DNA of 64,000 nt. Origin: JAGLON01 sp041394985. Lineage in GTDB: Bacteria; Zixibacteria; MSB-5A5; GN15; JAAZOE01. The position numbers and the translations under genes are program-made. Shown piece after piece: positions 26,475 through 34,040 of this stretch (positions are counted from its first letter, which is position 1; each line of letters starts with the position of its first letter). The notes beneath the pieces were generated by a model that saw only the letters and a program-made list of their open reading frames with translations, did no database searches and had not been told where the DNA came from. The stretch lies in contig JAWLBI010000001.1 of NCBI GenBank assembly GCA_041394985.1, forward strand, positions 2,170,001 to 2,234,000, in the 5' to 3' direction.

Positions 26475-26840
26475 ATGGCTAAGGGGAAAGCAACAGTCGA
26501 AGAGAAACTGTATTACTCCATCAGTGAAGTCGCCCGAATCACCGATCTCCAGCCGTACGTCCTGCGCTTCTGGGAAAAAGAATTCCCCATGCTGCACCCC
26601 CGAAAAAACAAGGGGGGGAATCGGTATTATCAGAAACGCGATATCGAGATGGTAAACCGAATCAAGCAGCTATTGTATGTCGAAAATTATACCATTGCCG
26701 GAGCCCGAAAACAGCTCCGGGATACCGAGCCGACCCCTGAAAAAAAGAAGCTGATTATCAAGGCCAAATCCAAGACAGTCCTCGGTGAAATCAGGAAGGA
26801 ACTGGAGGATATTCTCAAACTTTTCCCTTGCCTTTTTTAG
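26475..26840 (+). CDS. MerR-family transcriptional regulator
   Basis: It has 121 residues from ATG 26475 (GGAGG upstream; an upstream ATG at 26463 lies inside that Shine-Dalgarno region). The N terminus is a winged helix: YYSISEVARITDLQPYVLRFWEKEF, here spanning about residues 13-37, then GGNRYYQKRDIEMVNRIKQL. A C-terminal helix follows with no Cys-rich effector site, so the inducer is unknown. Short MerR proteins of this kind lie near gpsA/plsY or tRNAs in many bacteria (recall). It ends 26 nt before a tRNA gene. Confidence 0.88.
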   Translation: MAKGKATVEEKLYYSISEVARITDLQPYVLRFWEKEFPMLHPRKNKGGNRYYQKRDIEMVNRIKQLLYVENYTIAGARKQLRDTEPTPEKKKLIIKAKSKTVLGEIRKELEDILKLFPCLF

Positions 26841-26866
26841 ATTTTTCACCATTTTGGGGGACGCGT

Positions 26867-26944
26867 CGGGGCGTAGCGCAGCCCGGTTAGCGCACTCGCT
26901 TGGGGTGCGAGAGGTCGGCCGTTCAAATCGGCTCGCCCCGACCA
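26867..26944 (+). tRNA. tRNA-Pro (GGG anticodon)
   Basis: The acceptor stem CGGGGCG (26867-26873) pairs with CGCCCCG (26934-26940), followed by A and an encoded CCA. The anticodon stem is CTCGC/GCGAG around the loop TTGGGGT, giving anticodon GGG. The T arm has the GTTCAAATC loop. No separate promoter is visible, so it may be cotranscribed with the MerR gene. Confidence 0.96.
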
Positions 26945-26962
26945 TTTTTCCCGAGGAATCGA

Positions 26963-27631
26963 ATGAAACACAAGATTCTCCTGATAATTCCCGCTTATAA
27001 TGCAGCCAAATATATCCCTCGTTTGTATGAGCGAATCTCTCCGCATTTCCCCGCCGAACATGTTCTGATTATCAACGACGGCAGCGCCGATGATACGCTG
27101 ACCGAAATGAATAAACTGGACTGGAACAAGCTGTCATTCGAGCAGAATCGAGGCAAGGGCGAGGCACTCAAGGCCGGATTCGATTATGCCATCGAGCACG
27201 GATACGAGGCCGCCATCACTATCGACGCCGATCTGCAGCACAAGCCGGAACATCTGCCGGCGTTTCTCGAGCAGTACGATCGGGGAGACGTCATCATCGG
27301 AACGCGGGAAATTACGCCGAAGCTGATGCCGCTCGACAGACTTCTGACCAATAATCTGACCTCATTGATAATTTCTATTTTCGGATGCACGCGCATTCGC
27401 GACTCGCAATCGGGCTATCGCCTCATTAAAACACCGGTGTTAAAAAAGCTCAATCTCACCAGCGCCCGCTATGATACCGAAAGCGAAATGCTGTTTCAGA
27501 CCGGGTATCTCGGCTTCAGGGCCGCGGAGGTGCCGATTGAGACGGTGTACGAGGGATCTCACTCATTTATTAATCCGTTCAAGGATACGACCCGGTTCAT
27601 CCGCCAGATCTGGAAACGGTTGTGGTATTAA
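26963..27631 (+). CDS. Family 2 glycosyltransferase (dolichol/polyprenyl-phosphate type)
   Basis: It has 222 residues from ATG 26963 (MKHKILLIIPAYNAAKY; GAGGAAT upstream). Codons open upstream run through the tRNA gene and are not coding. GT-A fold motifs are IPAYNAA, INDGSADDT and the metal-binding ITIDADLQH (about residues 86-94). There are no transmembrane helices, so it resembles the soluble catalytic part of polyprenyl-phosphate mannosyl/glucosyl transferases; the sugar donor is unknown. It sits 18 nt after the tRNA. Confidence 0.9.
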   Translation: MKHKILLIIPAYNAAKYIPRLYERISPHFPAEHVLIINDGSADDTLTEMNKLDWNKLSFEQNRGKGEALKAGFDYAIEHGYEAAITIDADLQHKPEHLPAFLEQYDRGDVIIGTREITPKLMPLDRLLTNNLTSLIISIFGCTRIRDSQSGYRLIKTPVLKKLNLTSARYDTESEMLFQTGYLGFRAAEVPIETVYEGSHSFINPFKDTTRFIRQIWKRLWY

Positions 27632-27655
27632 TCTGACTTCGAGGAATCACCGAAA

Positions 27656-28408
27656 ATGAAGATTCTGTTGACCAACGACGACGGCGTCCACGCCGAGGGA
27701 ATTAATATTCTCTTTAACGAACTGAAGAAGGAACACAAGGTGCTCATAGTGGCGCCCGATCGCGAACAGTCCGCCAGCAGCCATGCGCTGACGCTGTCGC
27801 GGCCGCTTCGCATTCACAAGTTCGATGCGCATCGCTATGCCTGCGATGGTACGCCGACCGATTCCGTCCTGCTTGCCAACCTGTACATCCTCAATAAAGA
27901 GCGTCCCGACATGATAATCTCGGGCATCAATCATGGCGCCAACATGGGGGAAGACGTAATGTACTCGGGCACTGTGGCGGCCGCGATCGAGGGCTCGCAG
28001 CTCGGTGTTCCGTCTATCGCCGCGTCGATGACCGATTCGAGTAATGGCAATTTCAAGTCGGCGGCTTCGTTTATTCGTCGGTTGCTGAAAATCTATCCGA
28101 AGTTCGACCTGCAGCCCTCGACGATTCTCAATATCAATTTCCCGGGAAAGCTCAAGACCGCTTTCAAGGATTTCGAATTCACGTTTTTGGGAACTCGCGA
28201 GTACGATGATATCATCGATGTCAGGAAAGATCCGCGCGGTTTGGAGTATTATTGGATCGCCGGTGTGCCGGTTTGGAAGAAGGTAAAAGGGTCGGATATT
28301 TACGCGATCGAGTCGAAAAAAGTGTCGATTACACCCATCCATTTCAGCTTTACAAATCGCGAGAAACTCGCTGAACTGCAACAGTTACGGCTCAAATTAC
28401 CCCGATAA
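27656..28408 (+). CDS. surE: 5'/3'-nucleotidase SurE
   Basis: SurE is a metal-dependent survival nucleotidase acting on nucleoside monophosphates. It has 250 residues. The signature MKILLTNDDGVHAEGI carries the metal-binding Asp pair. APDREQSASSHALTL and SGINHGANMGEDVMYSGTVAAA (about residues 86-107) are intact. It starts 24 nt after the glycosyltransferase. Confidence 0.95.
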   Translation: MKILLTNDDGVHAEGINILFNELKKEHKVLIVAPDREQSASSHALTLSRPLRIHKFDAHRYACDGTPTDSVLLANLYILNKERPDMIISGINHGANMGEDVMYSGTVAAAIEGSQLGVPSIAASMTDSSNGNFKSAASFIRRLLKIYPKFDLQPSTILNINFPGKLKTAFKDFEFTFLGTREYDDIIDVRKDPRGLEYYWIAGVPVWKKVKGSDIYAIESKKVSITPIHFSFTNREKLAELQQLRLKLPR

Positions 28409-28428
28409 ATTGCCGATAAAATCTATGC

Positions 28429-28456
28429 TTGACAAATACCGAAAAAAGAGTATTAT
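28429..28456 (+). promoter_or_regulatory. Sigma-70 promoter of tRNA-Pro(CGG)
   Basis: TTGACA (28429-28434), a 16-bp spacer and TATTAT (28451-28456) end 13 nt before the tRNA. Confidence 0.75.
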
Positions 28457-28469
28457 ACAGGCTCTGAAT

Positions 28470-28542
28470 CGGGGCGTAGCGCAGATGGTAGCGCGCTTGG
28501 TTCGGGACTAAGAAGTCGCTGGTTCAAATCCAGTCGCCCCGA
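28470..28542 (+). tRNA. tRNA-Pro (CGG anticodon)
   Basis: The acceptor stem CGGGGCG (28470-28476) pairs with CGCCCCG (28535-28541), with A as discriminator and no encoded CCA. The anticodon stem CTTGG/CTAAG encloses TTCGGGA, giving CGG. It has its own promoter. Only the other tRNA-Pro encodes CCA. Confidence 0.95.
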
Positions 28543-28597
28543 TTTATTAAAATTCGTGCGCAATCACCTTGTTTAGCTTTTTTCTGTCGAGGGGTCT

Positions 28598-29077
28598 ATG
28601 TCGGAAGGCGCTAAAATTCTTATTGGTGTTATCGGGGCTGGGAAATGCGCCAAAAAGCTCCGCGAACAAGCATATCAAGTCGGCGCTGAAATCGCCAAGG
28701 CCGGCGCCGTCGTCGTATGCGGCGGCATGAAAGGCGTCATGGAGGCAGCCTGTCAGGGCGCCAAAGATCATGATGGTCTGACGATCGGCATCATTCCTAC
28801 AAGTGAAAAATCCGATGCGAATGATTATTGCGATATCATCATCCCGAGCGGCATGGGCGAGGCGCGCAACGTCCTCGTCGTCAATACTGCCGATGTTCTT
28901 ATCTCACTTCATGGAAAGTACGGAACGATTTCTGAAATGTCGTTCGCACTCAAGCAAAAAAAGCCGTTGATTTCTCTCGTCAAATGGGATATCCTTCCTG
29001 AGGTTATTACAATAACGGATCCTCAGGAAGCGGTGGCGAAAGCCGTCGAACTCGCGGCAGACTATGTCATTAAGTAA
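28598..29077 (+). CDS. TIGR00725-type LOG-like (SLOG) protein
   Basis: It has 159 residues. The Rossmann-like opening has IGVIGAGKCAKKLREQAYQV and VVCGGMKGVMEAACQGA. Catalytic-pocket blocks are GEARNVLVVNTADVLISL and KYGTISEMSFAL, the latter replacing the PGGxGT motif of true LOG enzymes. The family is related to cytokinin riboside phosphoribohydrolases, but substrate is unproven for this subgroup. GAGGGG precedes the ATG. Confidence 0.88.
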   Translation: MSEGAKILIGVIGAGKCAKKLREQAYQVGAEIAKAGAVVVCGGMKGVMEAACQGAKDHDGLTIGIIPTSEKSDANDYCDIIIPSGMGEARNVLVVNTADVLISLHGKYGTISEMSFALKQKKPLISLVKWDILPEVITITDPQEAVAKAVELAADYVIK

Positions 29078-29339
29078 CGTCAAAATCATCGTCAGCGGCC
29101 TCGTCCAGGGGGTCAGCTTTCGCTATTTCACCTATCGCACAGCAAACAGTCTCGGCATCACCGGCTATGTCAGAAATCTTCCGACCGGTCAGGTCGAAAT
29201 AATCGCCAGCGCCGAAAAAGGTCTGATCGATGAACTGATCGATGCCGTCCGCGTCGGGCCGTCGTATGCATCGGTGTCGGGCGTGCAGGTCGAAGAAATC
29301 CCCATGGCGGAAACCTATCAAAAATTCGATATACGATAA
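29064..29339 (+). CDS. acyP: Acylphosphatase
   Basis: Acylphosphatase hydrolyses carboxyl-phosphate anhydrides. It has 91 residues. The active-site block GLVQGVSFRYFTYRTANSLG supplies the catalytic Arg, and YVRNLPTGQVEI the Asn. The start overlaps the previous gene by 14 nt and lacks a good Shine-Dalgarno, suggesting coupled translation. Confidence 0.93.
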   Translation: MSLSNVKIIVSGLVQGVSFRYFTYRTANSLGITGYVRNLPTGQVEIIASAEKGLIDELIDAVRVGPSYASVSGVQVEEIPMAETYQKFDIR

Positions 29340-29351
29340 GGATTGAATCTC

Positions 29352-29879
29352 ATGAATCTCAAAGACGTCATCCGAGAAATTCCCGATTTTCCCAAGAAAG
29401 GCATTCTCTTTTTCGACCTCACGACGATTTGCACCAATCCCGACGCATATAAATACAGCCTCGATGACTTCGAGAAACAGTTCAAGGCCAAAGGCATCAC
29501 GCGAATTGCAGCCGTCGATGCGCGCGGTTTTTTATTCGGCGGAGCGCTCGCCGATCGCCTCAATCTCCCGCTGACCGTGATCCGCAAAAAAGGCAAACTC
29601 CCATACAAAACGATTTCCGCCAGCTATGAATTAGAATATGGCACGGATACGCTCGAGATGCACATCGACTCGGTCGACAAGGGCGACAAGGTCGCAGTTA
29701 TCGATGACCTGCTTGCAACAGGCGGAACGCTTGATGCCTCGTGCCGCATGGTCGAGGAGCTCGGGGGAGAGGTAGCACTGGTCGCAGTCGTAGCCGAATT
29801 GACATTCCTGCCCGGCCGCAAGAAACTGGCGAAATACGACTTATACTCGCAAGTCAAGTACGACAGCGAGGCGTGTTAG
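29352..29879 (+). CDS. apt: Adenine phosphoribosyltransferase
   Basis: Apt salvages adenine to AMP using PRPP. It has 175 residues from ATG 29352 (MNLKDVIREIPDFPKKGILF; AAGG 10 nt upstream); a TTG at 29343 is too near the Shine-Dalgarno. The PRPP-binding loop is KVAVIDDLLATGGTLDASC (about residues 116-134), and ARGFLFGGALA binds the base region. Confidence 0.96.
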   Translation: MNLKDVIREIPDFPKKGILFFDLTTICTNPDAYKYSLDDFEKQFKAKGITRIAAVDARGFLFGGALADRLNLPLTVIRKKGKLPYKTISASYELEYGTDTLEMHIDSVDKGDKVAVIDDLLATGGTLDASCRMVEELGGEVALVAVVAELTFLPGRKKLAKYDLYSQVKYDSEAC

Positions 29880-29908
29880 AAACGCCTCCTATACGGCATT
29901 CCGAATGA

Positions 29909-29924
29909 GGCCCGTCTTCGGGCC
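29909..29924 (+). other. Short stable hairpin after apt
   Basis: GGCCCG (29909-29914), TCTT loop and CGGGCC (29919-29924) form a perfect 6-bp stem 30 nt after apt. No U-run follows, so it is at most a weak or Rho-assisted stop or an mRNA 3' end protector. Confidence 0.5.
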
Positions 29925-29948
29925 GATTGAGGAATCTGTTCTTGTCAT

Positions 29949-30038
29949 CCCCTCTGGAGAGGGGTGCCCGAAGGGCGGGGTGTGTTCTCTTCTTTCTTCC
30001 CCTTTTTAGACCAGTCCGTACCCCACCCACTGGGTGGG
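29949..30038. repeat. Compound palindromic repeat-like element
   Basis: Three short palindromes are packed together: CCCCTCTGGAGAGGGG (29949-29964), GCCCGAAGGGC (29966-29976), and CCCACCCACTGGGTGGG (30022-30038). The GGGCGGGGT at 29973-29981 can also pair, with one mismatch, with ACCCCACCC at 30020-30028. The left part looks like a repeat that recurs in many draft genomes of FCB bacteria (recall, unverified). Only one copy is in this window. Confidence 0.5.
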
Positions 30039-30056
30039 AAATAGAGGCGATCTTTC

Positions 30057-30065
30057 TGATATAAT
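30057..30065 (+). promoter_or_regulatory. Extended -10 promoter of the RlmI-like gene
   Basis: TG-A-TATAAT (TG at 30057-30058, TATAAT at 30060-30065) is an extended -10 element without a clear -35. A start near 30072 would leave a leader of about 46 nt. Confidence 0.5.
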
Positions 30066-30117
30066 CTCATCTCATTATTCCATTGTAACTCACTCGTAAA
30101 TCTCGTACATTCCATCC

Positions 30118-31305
30118 ATGTATCCGATCGTGCGAATAAAGAAAAACGCGGGCGCCCAATTTCGCCCATATCATCCATGGATTTATACCGGTTCGCTGGA
30201 GAAGCCGTCCGATGATATTCAGCATGGAGATTTTGTTCATGTCGAATTAGACGGCACCATCATCGCCACAGGGATGTATTCGCGCCATTCGATGATTGCG
30301 GTACGCTTGATGGCGTATAAACGGACAACGATTGATAAAGAGTGGGTGCGCGAGCGCATCCAAAAGGCGATTCGCCTCCGACAGGATTTTGGGCCGTTGC
30401 CGCTTCCTCAGACGACCGGTTGGCGTGTGATATTTGGTCAATCCGATGCCCTTCCCGGGCTGGTTGCGGATAAATATGGAGATACCGTCGTCATCCAAAT
30501 CTCGACGGCGGGAATGGATACCCTAAGAGATATCATTGTCGAATGTCTGATCGAGGAACTAAAGCCTCGCTGCATTTACGAGCGTAGCGACATGGTTGCC
30601 CGCTCGGAGGAAAAGCTGCCCAATCGCACCGGTCTGTGTTATGGCGAGGATTTCGAATATGCGGAATTCCTGGAATCCGGTCGACGATATCTGGCCGATT
30701 TTAAGGCCGGTCAGAAAACCGGTTTTTATCTGGATCAGCGAGAACTCCGCAATGCAATTGGAGAATTTAGCCGAAATAAAAAGGCCGTTGATATATTTTC
30801 TTATACCGGGGCAGCAGGCATTGCTGCATTGGCCGGCGGCGCCTCATCTGTCGAATTCGTCGATTCCTCGGCTTCCGCGCTTGATTTGTGTAGAAGGCAC
30901 ACTATACTGAACAATTTCCCGGAACAGAATATTACGACGACCGAGGCCGATGTTTTTCAGTGGATCGCAGATAAAAAGGAGCCGGAGTATGACCTCGTCA
31001 TGCTTGACCCGCCGGCATTAATTAAATCTCGCAAACACATCGAGGCGGGGAAGAAGGCATATCATTTCCTCAACCGAGCCGCCCTGCGCATAATAAAGGA
31101 CGGGGGGCTGTTCGTTACCTCGAGTTGTTCTGCCTACATGACCCATGATATGATGGTCGAGATGCTAATCAATGCCTTAAAACAGGCCAATGTCGGATTA
31201 ACTATTTTTAAAACGGTACAACAGAGTCCTGATCATCATGTGCCTGTATTTTTCCCCGAGGCGTTCTATTTGAAGTCAATCTTTTGCACTGTCCAGAGGT
31301 TTTAG
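30118..31305 (+). CDS. Class I SAM-dependent rRNA methyltransferase, RlmI-like
   Basis: It has 395 residues with the layout of the RlmI family: an N-terminal PUA-type RNA-binding domain (about residues 1-75, with RPYHPWIYTGSLEKP), a central adaptor, and a C-terminal Rossmann methyltransferase. FYLDQRELRNAI, VDIFSYTGAAGIAAL and the catalytic-loop block DLVMLDPPALIKSRK are visible. RlmI methylates C1962 of 23S rRNA in E. coli; the same target here is inference. ATG 30118 has no Shine-Dalgarno. Confidence 0.92.
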   Translation: MYPIVRIKKNAGAQFRPYHPWIYTGSLEKPSDDIQHGDFVHVELDGTIIATGMYSRHSMIAVRLMAYKRTTIDKEWVRERIQKAIRLRQDFGPLPLPQTTGWRVIFGQSDALPGLVADKYGDTVVIQISTAGMDTLRDIIVECLIEELKPRCIYERSDMVARSEEKLPNRTGLCYGEDFEYAEFLESGRRYLADFKAGQKTGFYLDQRELRNAIGEFSRNKKAVDIFSYTGAAGIAALAGGASSVEFVDSSASALDLCRRHTILNNFPEQNITTTEADVFQWIADKKEPEYDLVMLDPPALIKSRKHIEAGKKAYHFLNRAALRIIKDGGLFVTSSCSAYMTHDMMVEMLINALKQANVGLTIFKTVQQSPDHHVPVFFPEAFYLKSIFCTVQRF

Positions 31306-31318
31306 AACCATCTTTCCC

Positions 31319-31347
31319 TTGAGTTAGCTCTCTATTTTATATATACT
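31319..31347 (+). promoter_or_regulatory. Sigma-70 promoter of tRNA-Arg
   Basis: TTGAGT (31319-31324), a 17-bp spacer and TATACT (31342-31347) end 16 nt before the tRNA. Confidence 0.65.
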
Positions 31348-31363
31348 GGCAGTGCCGAAACAT

Positions 31364-31437
31364 GCCCCCGTAGCTCACCTGGACAGAGCGGAGGTTTCCT
31401 AAACCTTAGGTAGCAGGTTCAAGTCCTGCCGGGGGTA
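31364..31437 (+). tRNA. tRNA-Arg (CCT anticodon)
   Basis: GCCCCCG (31364-31370) pairs with CGGGGGT (31430-31436), closing on a G-U first pair, with A as discriminator and no encoded CCA. The anticodon stem GAGGT/ACCTT holds TTCCTAA, giving CCT. The T loop is GTTCAAGTC. Confidence 0.93.
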
Positions 31438-31562
31438 TTAAAATCGTTATTTCTCTATTTGTCATATAGCACTGCGATTTAAATTTCTTTATCTTGTAAA
31501 CTGTCATTCGGCAGAACGAAACTCCAAAGGGGCTTTTACATTACTCTTTCAAGGGGTGTTAT

Positions 31563-32507
31563 ATGTTTTCAATCAATGCGAAACGGGAATATCTCGTCAA
31601 AACGGTAATGGTGTGTGCGCTTTCACTCTTTTTCCTTACTGCATTTATTATTGCCGGAGATGTGTCGTCTCAATTGAAAATACCGGCCGAGGGGAATAAG
31701 CAGATTCTGACGCTCACTGACGGTTCAACGCTTATCGGCAAAATCAAGGAAGTCCAGGAGAATACGATCGTTTTTGTCACCGACATGGGCGAAATCACGG
31801 TCGATATCGAGAAGATTGTCGAAGTGAAGGAGATCGCTGAGAAGTCCATTAAGGAAGGGAAATACTGGTTTGATAATCCGAACCAGACGCGTCTGTATTT
31901 CGGTCCCACAGGGAGAATGCTGAAAAAAGGCGAAGGATACTTTGCCGATGTCTATCTCTTTTTCCCCAGTGTGACATACGGTGTGACCGATAATATTACC
32001 GTATCCGGCGGCGTGTCTATTTTCCCGACCGACGATATCGGTGAACAGATTATTTATTTCACACCCAAAATCGGTTTTAATTCATCGCCCAAGTTGGCGT
32101 TCGCGGCGTCGGCCTTCATTGTTCGAGTTCCCGACTGGTTCGGCGATGATGATGACATCGACAATGATGGCGACGATGACATTGTCGATGTGCTCGGGAT
32201 TCTGTTTGCCACGACGACATATGGCACACCGGATAAAAGCATAACATTCGGCCTTGGCTTCGGATTCGCCGACAGCGAAATCGCCGATAAGCCGGCCGTG
32301 CAAATCGGAGGCGAATATCGCCTGGCCCGGCGCATGTCTTTCGTTACCGAGAACTGGGTGTTTCCGGAAGTCGATCAACCGCTGCTTTCATATGGTCTGC
32401 GATTCTTTGGCGAGAACATGGCAGTCGATCTGGCGCTGTTCAATGTACTTGACGAAGATGCCGTCGTTCCCGGCATACCGTATATCGACTTCGTGTATAA
32501 TTTTTAA
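31563..32507 (+). CDS. Secreted protein with SH3-like strand domain and predicted barrel
   Basis: It has 314 residues with a signal peptide (hydrophobic run about residues 16-36). A short beta domain follows, LTDGSTLIGKIKEVQEN...ITVDIEKIVEVKEI (about 55-92), like the SH3/LSm-type modules that precede barrels in FCB bacteria. The rest is Gly/aromatic-rich alternating strands ending in Phe, consistent with an outer-membrane barrel. An Asp-rich insert (about 194-208, at 32142-32190) resembles a calcium-binding loop. AGGGG precedes the ATG. The family is not firmly recognised. Confidence 0.8.
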   Translation: MFSINAKREYLVKTVMVCALSLFFLTAFIIAGDVSSQLKIPAEGNKQILTLTDGSTLIGKIKEVQENTIVFVTDMGEITVDIEKIVEVKEIAEKSIKEGKYWFDNPNQTRLYFGPTGRMLKKGEGYFADVYLFFPSVTYGVTDNITVSGGVSIFPTDDIGEQIIYFTPKIGFNSSPKLAFAASAFIVRVPDWFGDDDDIDNDGDDDIVDVLGILFATTTYGTPDKSITFGLGFGFADSEIADKPAVQIGGEYRLARRMSFVTENWVFPEVDQPLLSYGLRFFGENMAVDLALFNVLDEDAVVPGIPYIDFVYNF

Positions 32508-32522
32508 AGATAACATCCATTG

Positions 32523-32623
32523 AGGTGCGGGAAGATTTTGTGTACACTTGATATATATTCCCGCACCTGACCGGGAAGAGATTAGTTCCCGGCGAGTTTA
32601 CCGGCATAACCGATTCCTGCCGG
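32523..32623 (+). promoter_or_regulatory. Structured leader with three perfect hairpins and direct repeats
   Basis: Hairpin 1 pairs 32523-32533 with 32558-32568 (11 bp). Hairpin 2 pairs 32571-32577 with 32586-32592 (CCGGGAA/TTCCCGG). Hairpin 3 pairs 32601-32606 with 32618-32623 (CCGGCA/TGCCGG). Arms of hairpins 1 and 2 share CGGGAA/TTCCCG, so they can swap partners. The sequence CGGGA(A/G)GATT-like recurs three times. The element lies between two envelope genes, 30 nt before the second. Confidence 0.65.
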
Positions 32624-32652
32624 GAGGATTAGTTTATTGGGAGGGCTGACTT

Positions 32653-33246
32653 TTGAAGTCAATCGTTATATTCATTCTTATCTTTGGATTTTTGGCGACT
32701 ATTGCATTTGCCCAGAGCGAGTATGTCGAGTACGGGCAAAATTCCGTCGGCGGGGCGGTTTCCTTTGGCACGTACAATAAAACCACGAGCGGCTATGAGT
32801 TTTCTCTCGGCATGTCATCCAATGGGACGACAGATATAAATGCGTCTTACCTCTATATCAAACATCGCCAAAGCCATGCGGAAGTGAAGTCGGTTACACT
32901 ATCGCATCTCCTGTTAAAAGAAGGGCGCTGGGGCGTACCCTTTTCATTTGGTCTCGGAGTCGGGTATACGATGACAGGGCTGGATAATTATCCGTCGGCG
33001 CTGGTGGCATTATTCAAGAAGATTCGCATCAATGACGGTACGTATCTACAGCCATCGGTTATCGGCGCGTATCTCGATCCGATGGGGGACGAGCAAAAGA
33101 GATTGGGGCAGTGGGAAATCGGTGTTTCGCTGTTCTTTAGCAGTCCCAAACAAGTGTACTTCATCAAACCGGCGGTCGTCGTAGGCAAGGGGGATGACTT
33201 TATCGGTATCTCTGTCGGATTCTTATATAAGACTCACCACAGGTAA
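32653..33246 (+). CDS. Secreted beta-rich protein, probable outer-membrane barrel
   Basis: It has 197 residues from TTG 32653, with GGGAGGG 8 nt upstream. A signal peptide MKSIVIFILIFGFLATIAFA ends at an Ala-x-Ala-like site before QSEYVEYG. The mature part is rich in Gly, Tyr and alternating hydrophobic strands (FSFGLGVGYTMTGL and similar) ending GFLYKTHHR. I do not recognise a named family. The unusual hairpin leader lies directly upstream. Confidence 0.8.
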   Translation: MKSIVIFILIFGFLATIAFAQSEYVEYGQNSVGGAVSFGTYNKTTSGYEFSLGMSSNGTTDINASYLYIKHRQSHAEVKSVTLSHLLLKEGRWGVPFSFGLGVGYTMTGLDNYPSALVALFKKIRINDGTYLQPSVIGAYLDPMGDEQKRLGQWEIGVSLFFSSPKQVYFIKPAVVVGKGDDFIGISVGFLYKTHHR

Positions 33247-33255
33247 AAAACTATT

Positions 33256-33966
33256 ATGTGCGAAATATTCAAATGTCCATACTGTGGCGCAACAATTGAT
33301 TCAAAATATATTCAGGAGCAATTCCGGACCATGCGCTGCCCGGGGTGCGAGGTGCATATCGAAATTCCGGATGAAGTCAGAGAGAGACTTGCTACGCCAA
33401 CTCAGGAAGTCATTACTCCCAAAAAGAAAAGACGACCGCTATTCATACCTTGCAATAGGGATCCCATTCCGCTTCTTAATTTGTATAAATACGACAAGTA
33501 CATCCTTATCGCGATAGGGATAATGTTATCGATGGGGAGCGTTTATGGCCTTTACCGGACATTATTTTCAATTAGACTCCAAGTGGCCTGTTTCGGTTCT
33601 GTTCTCATTCCGATTATTGGGAGTATTCTGTTAATTGGGTGTCTTTTAACCGGTATCGGATTGATACGAAATAATCCCCGATCAATAACATGGGCCAGGT
33701 TTTTCTATTTGCTTCAAATTCCGGTCATCCAATCCGGTGTAATGTGGTATGCCTTTTATGCGGGTGCAGCGGGGGTTCTCTTGATATTCGTCGATTTTAA
33801 CCCGGTGATATCTCATTCTTTAATGTTTGGAGGACTCCTATATCTGACTTTAGCCGAGGGATTTTTGCTGTCTATTGGAATCAATTACATTGCACTTGCC
33901 TGCTGGGGGTATTTTATTTATCGCGGCAAATACAGGGCTGCGCTGGACAGGATTGCCTCCGAGTAA
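33256..33966 (+). CDS. Zinc-ribbon membrane protein
   Basis: It has 236 residues. The N terminus has FKCPYCGATI and MRCPGCEVHIEIP, two CxxC knuckles forming a zinc ribbon (about residues 7-36). After a basic linker come four hydrophobic segments (about 80-102, 110-140, 155-180, 190-225). The Cys pairs face the cytoplasm in such proteins. No known function; the start follows the previous gene by 9 nt. Confidence 0.78.
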   Translation: MCEIFKCPYCGATIDSKYIQEQFRTMRCPGCEVHIEIPDEVRERLATPTQEVITPKKKRRPLFIPCNRDPIPLLNLYKYDKYILIAIGIMLSMGSVYGLYRTLFSIRLQVACFGSVLIPIIGSILLIGCLLTGIGLIRNNPRSITWARFFYLLQIPVIQSGVMWYAFYAGAAGVLLIFVDFNPVISHSLMFGGLLYLTLAEGFLLSIGINYIALACWGYFIYRGKYRAALDRIASE

Positions 33967-34040
33967 AAAGTTTTAGTTGTCTCACACGCTCTCTTTTCTG
34001 AAGTTATTCTAATCATTTCATTTCACCAGTAGGATGTTGT

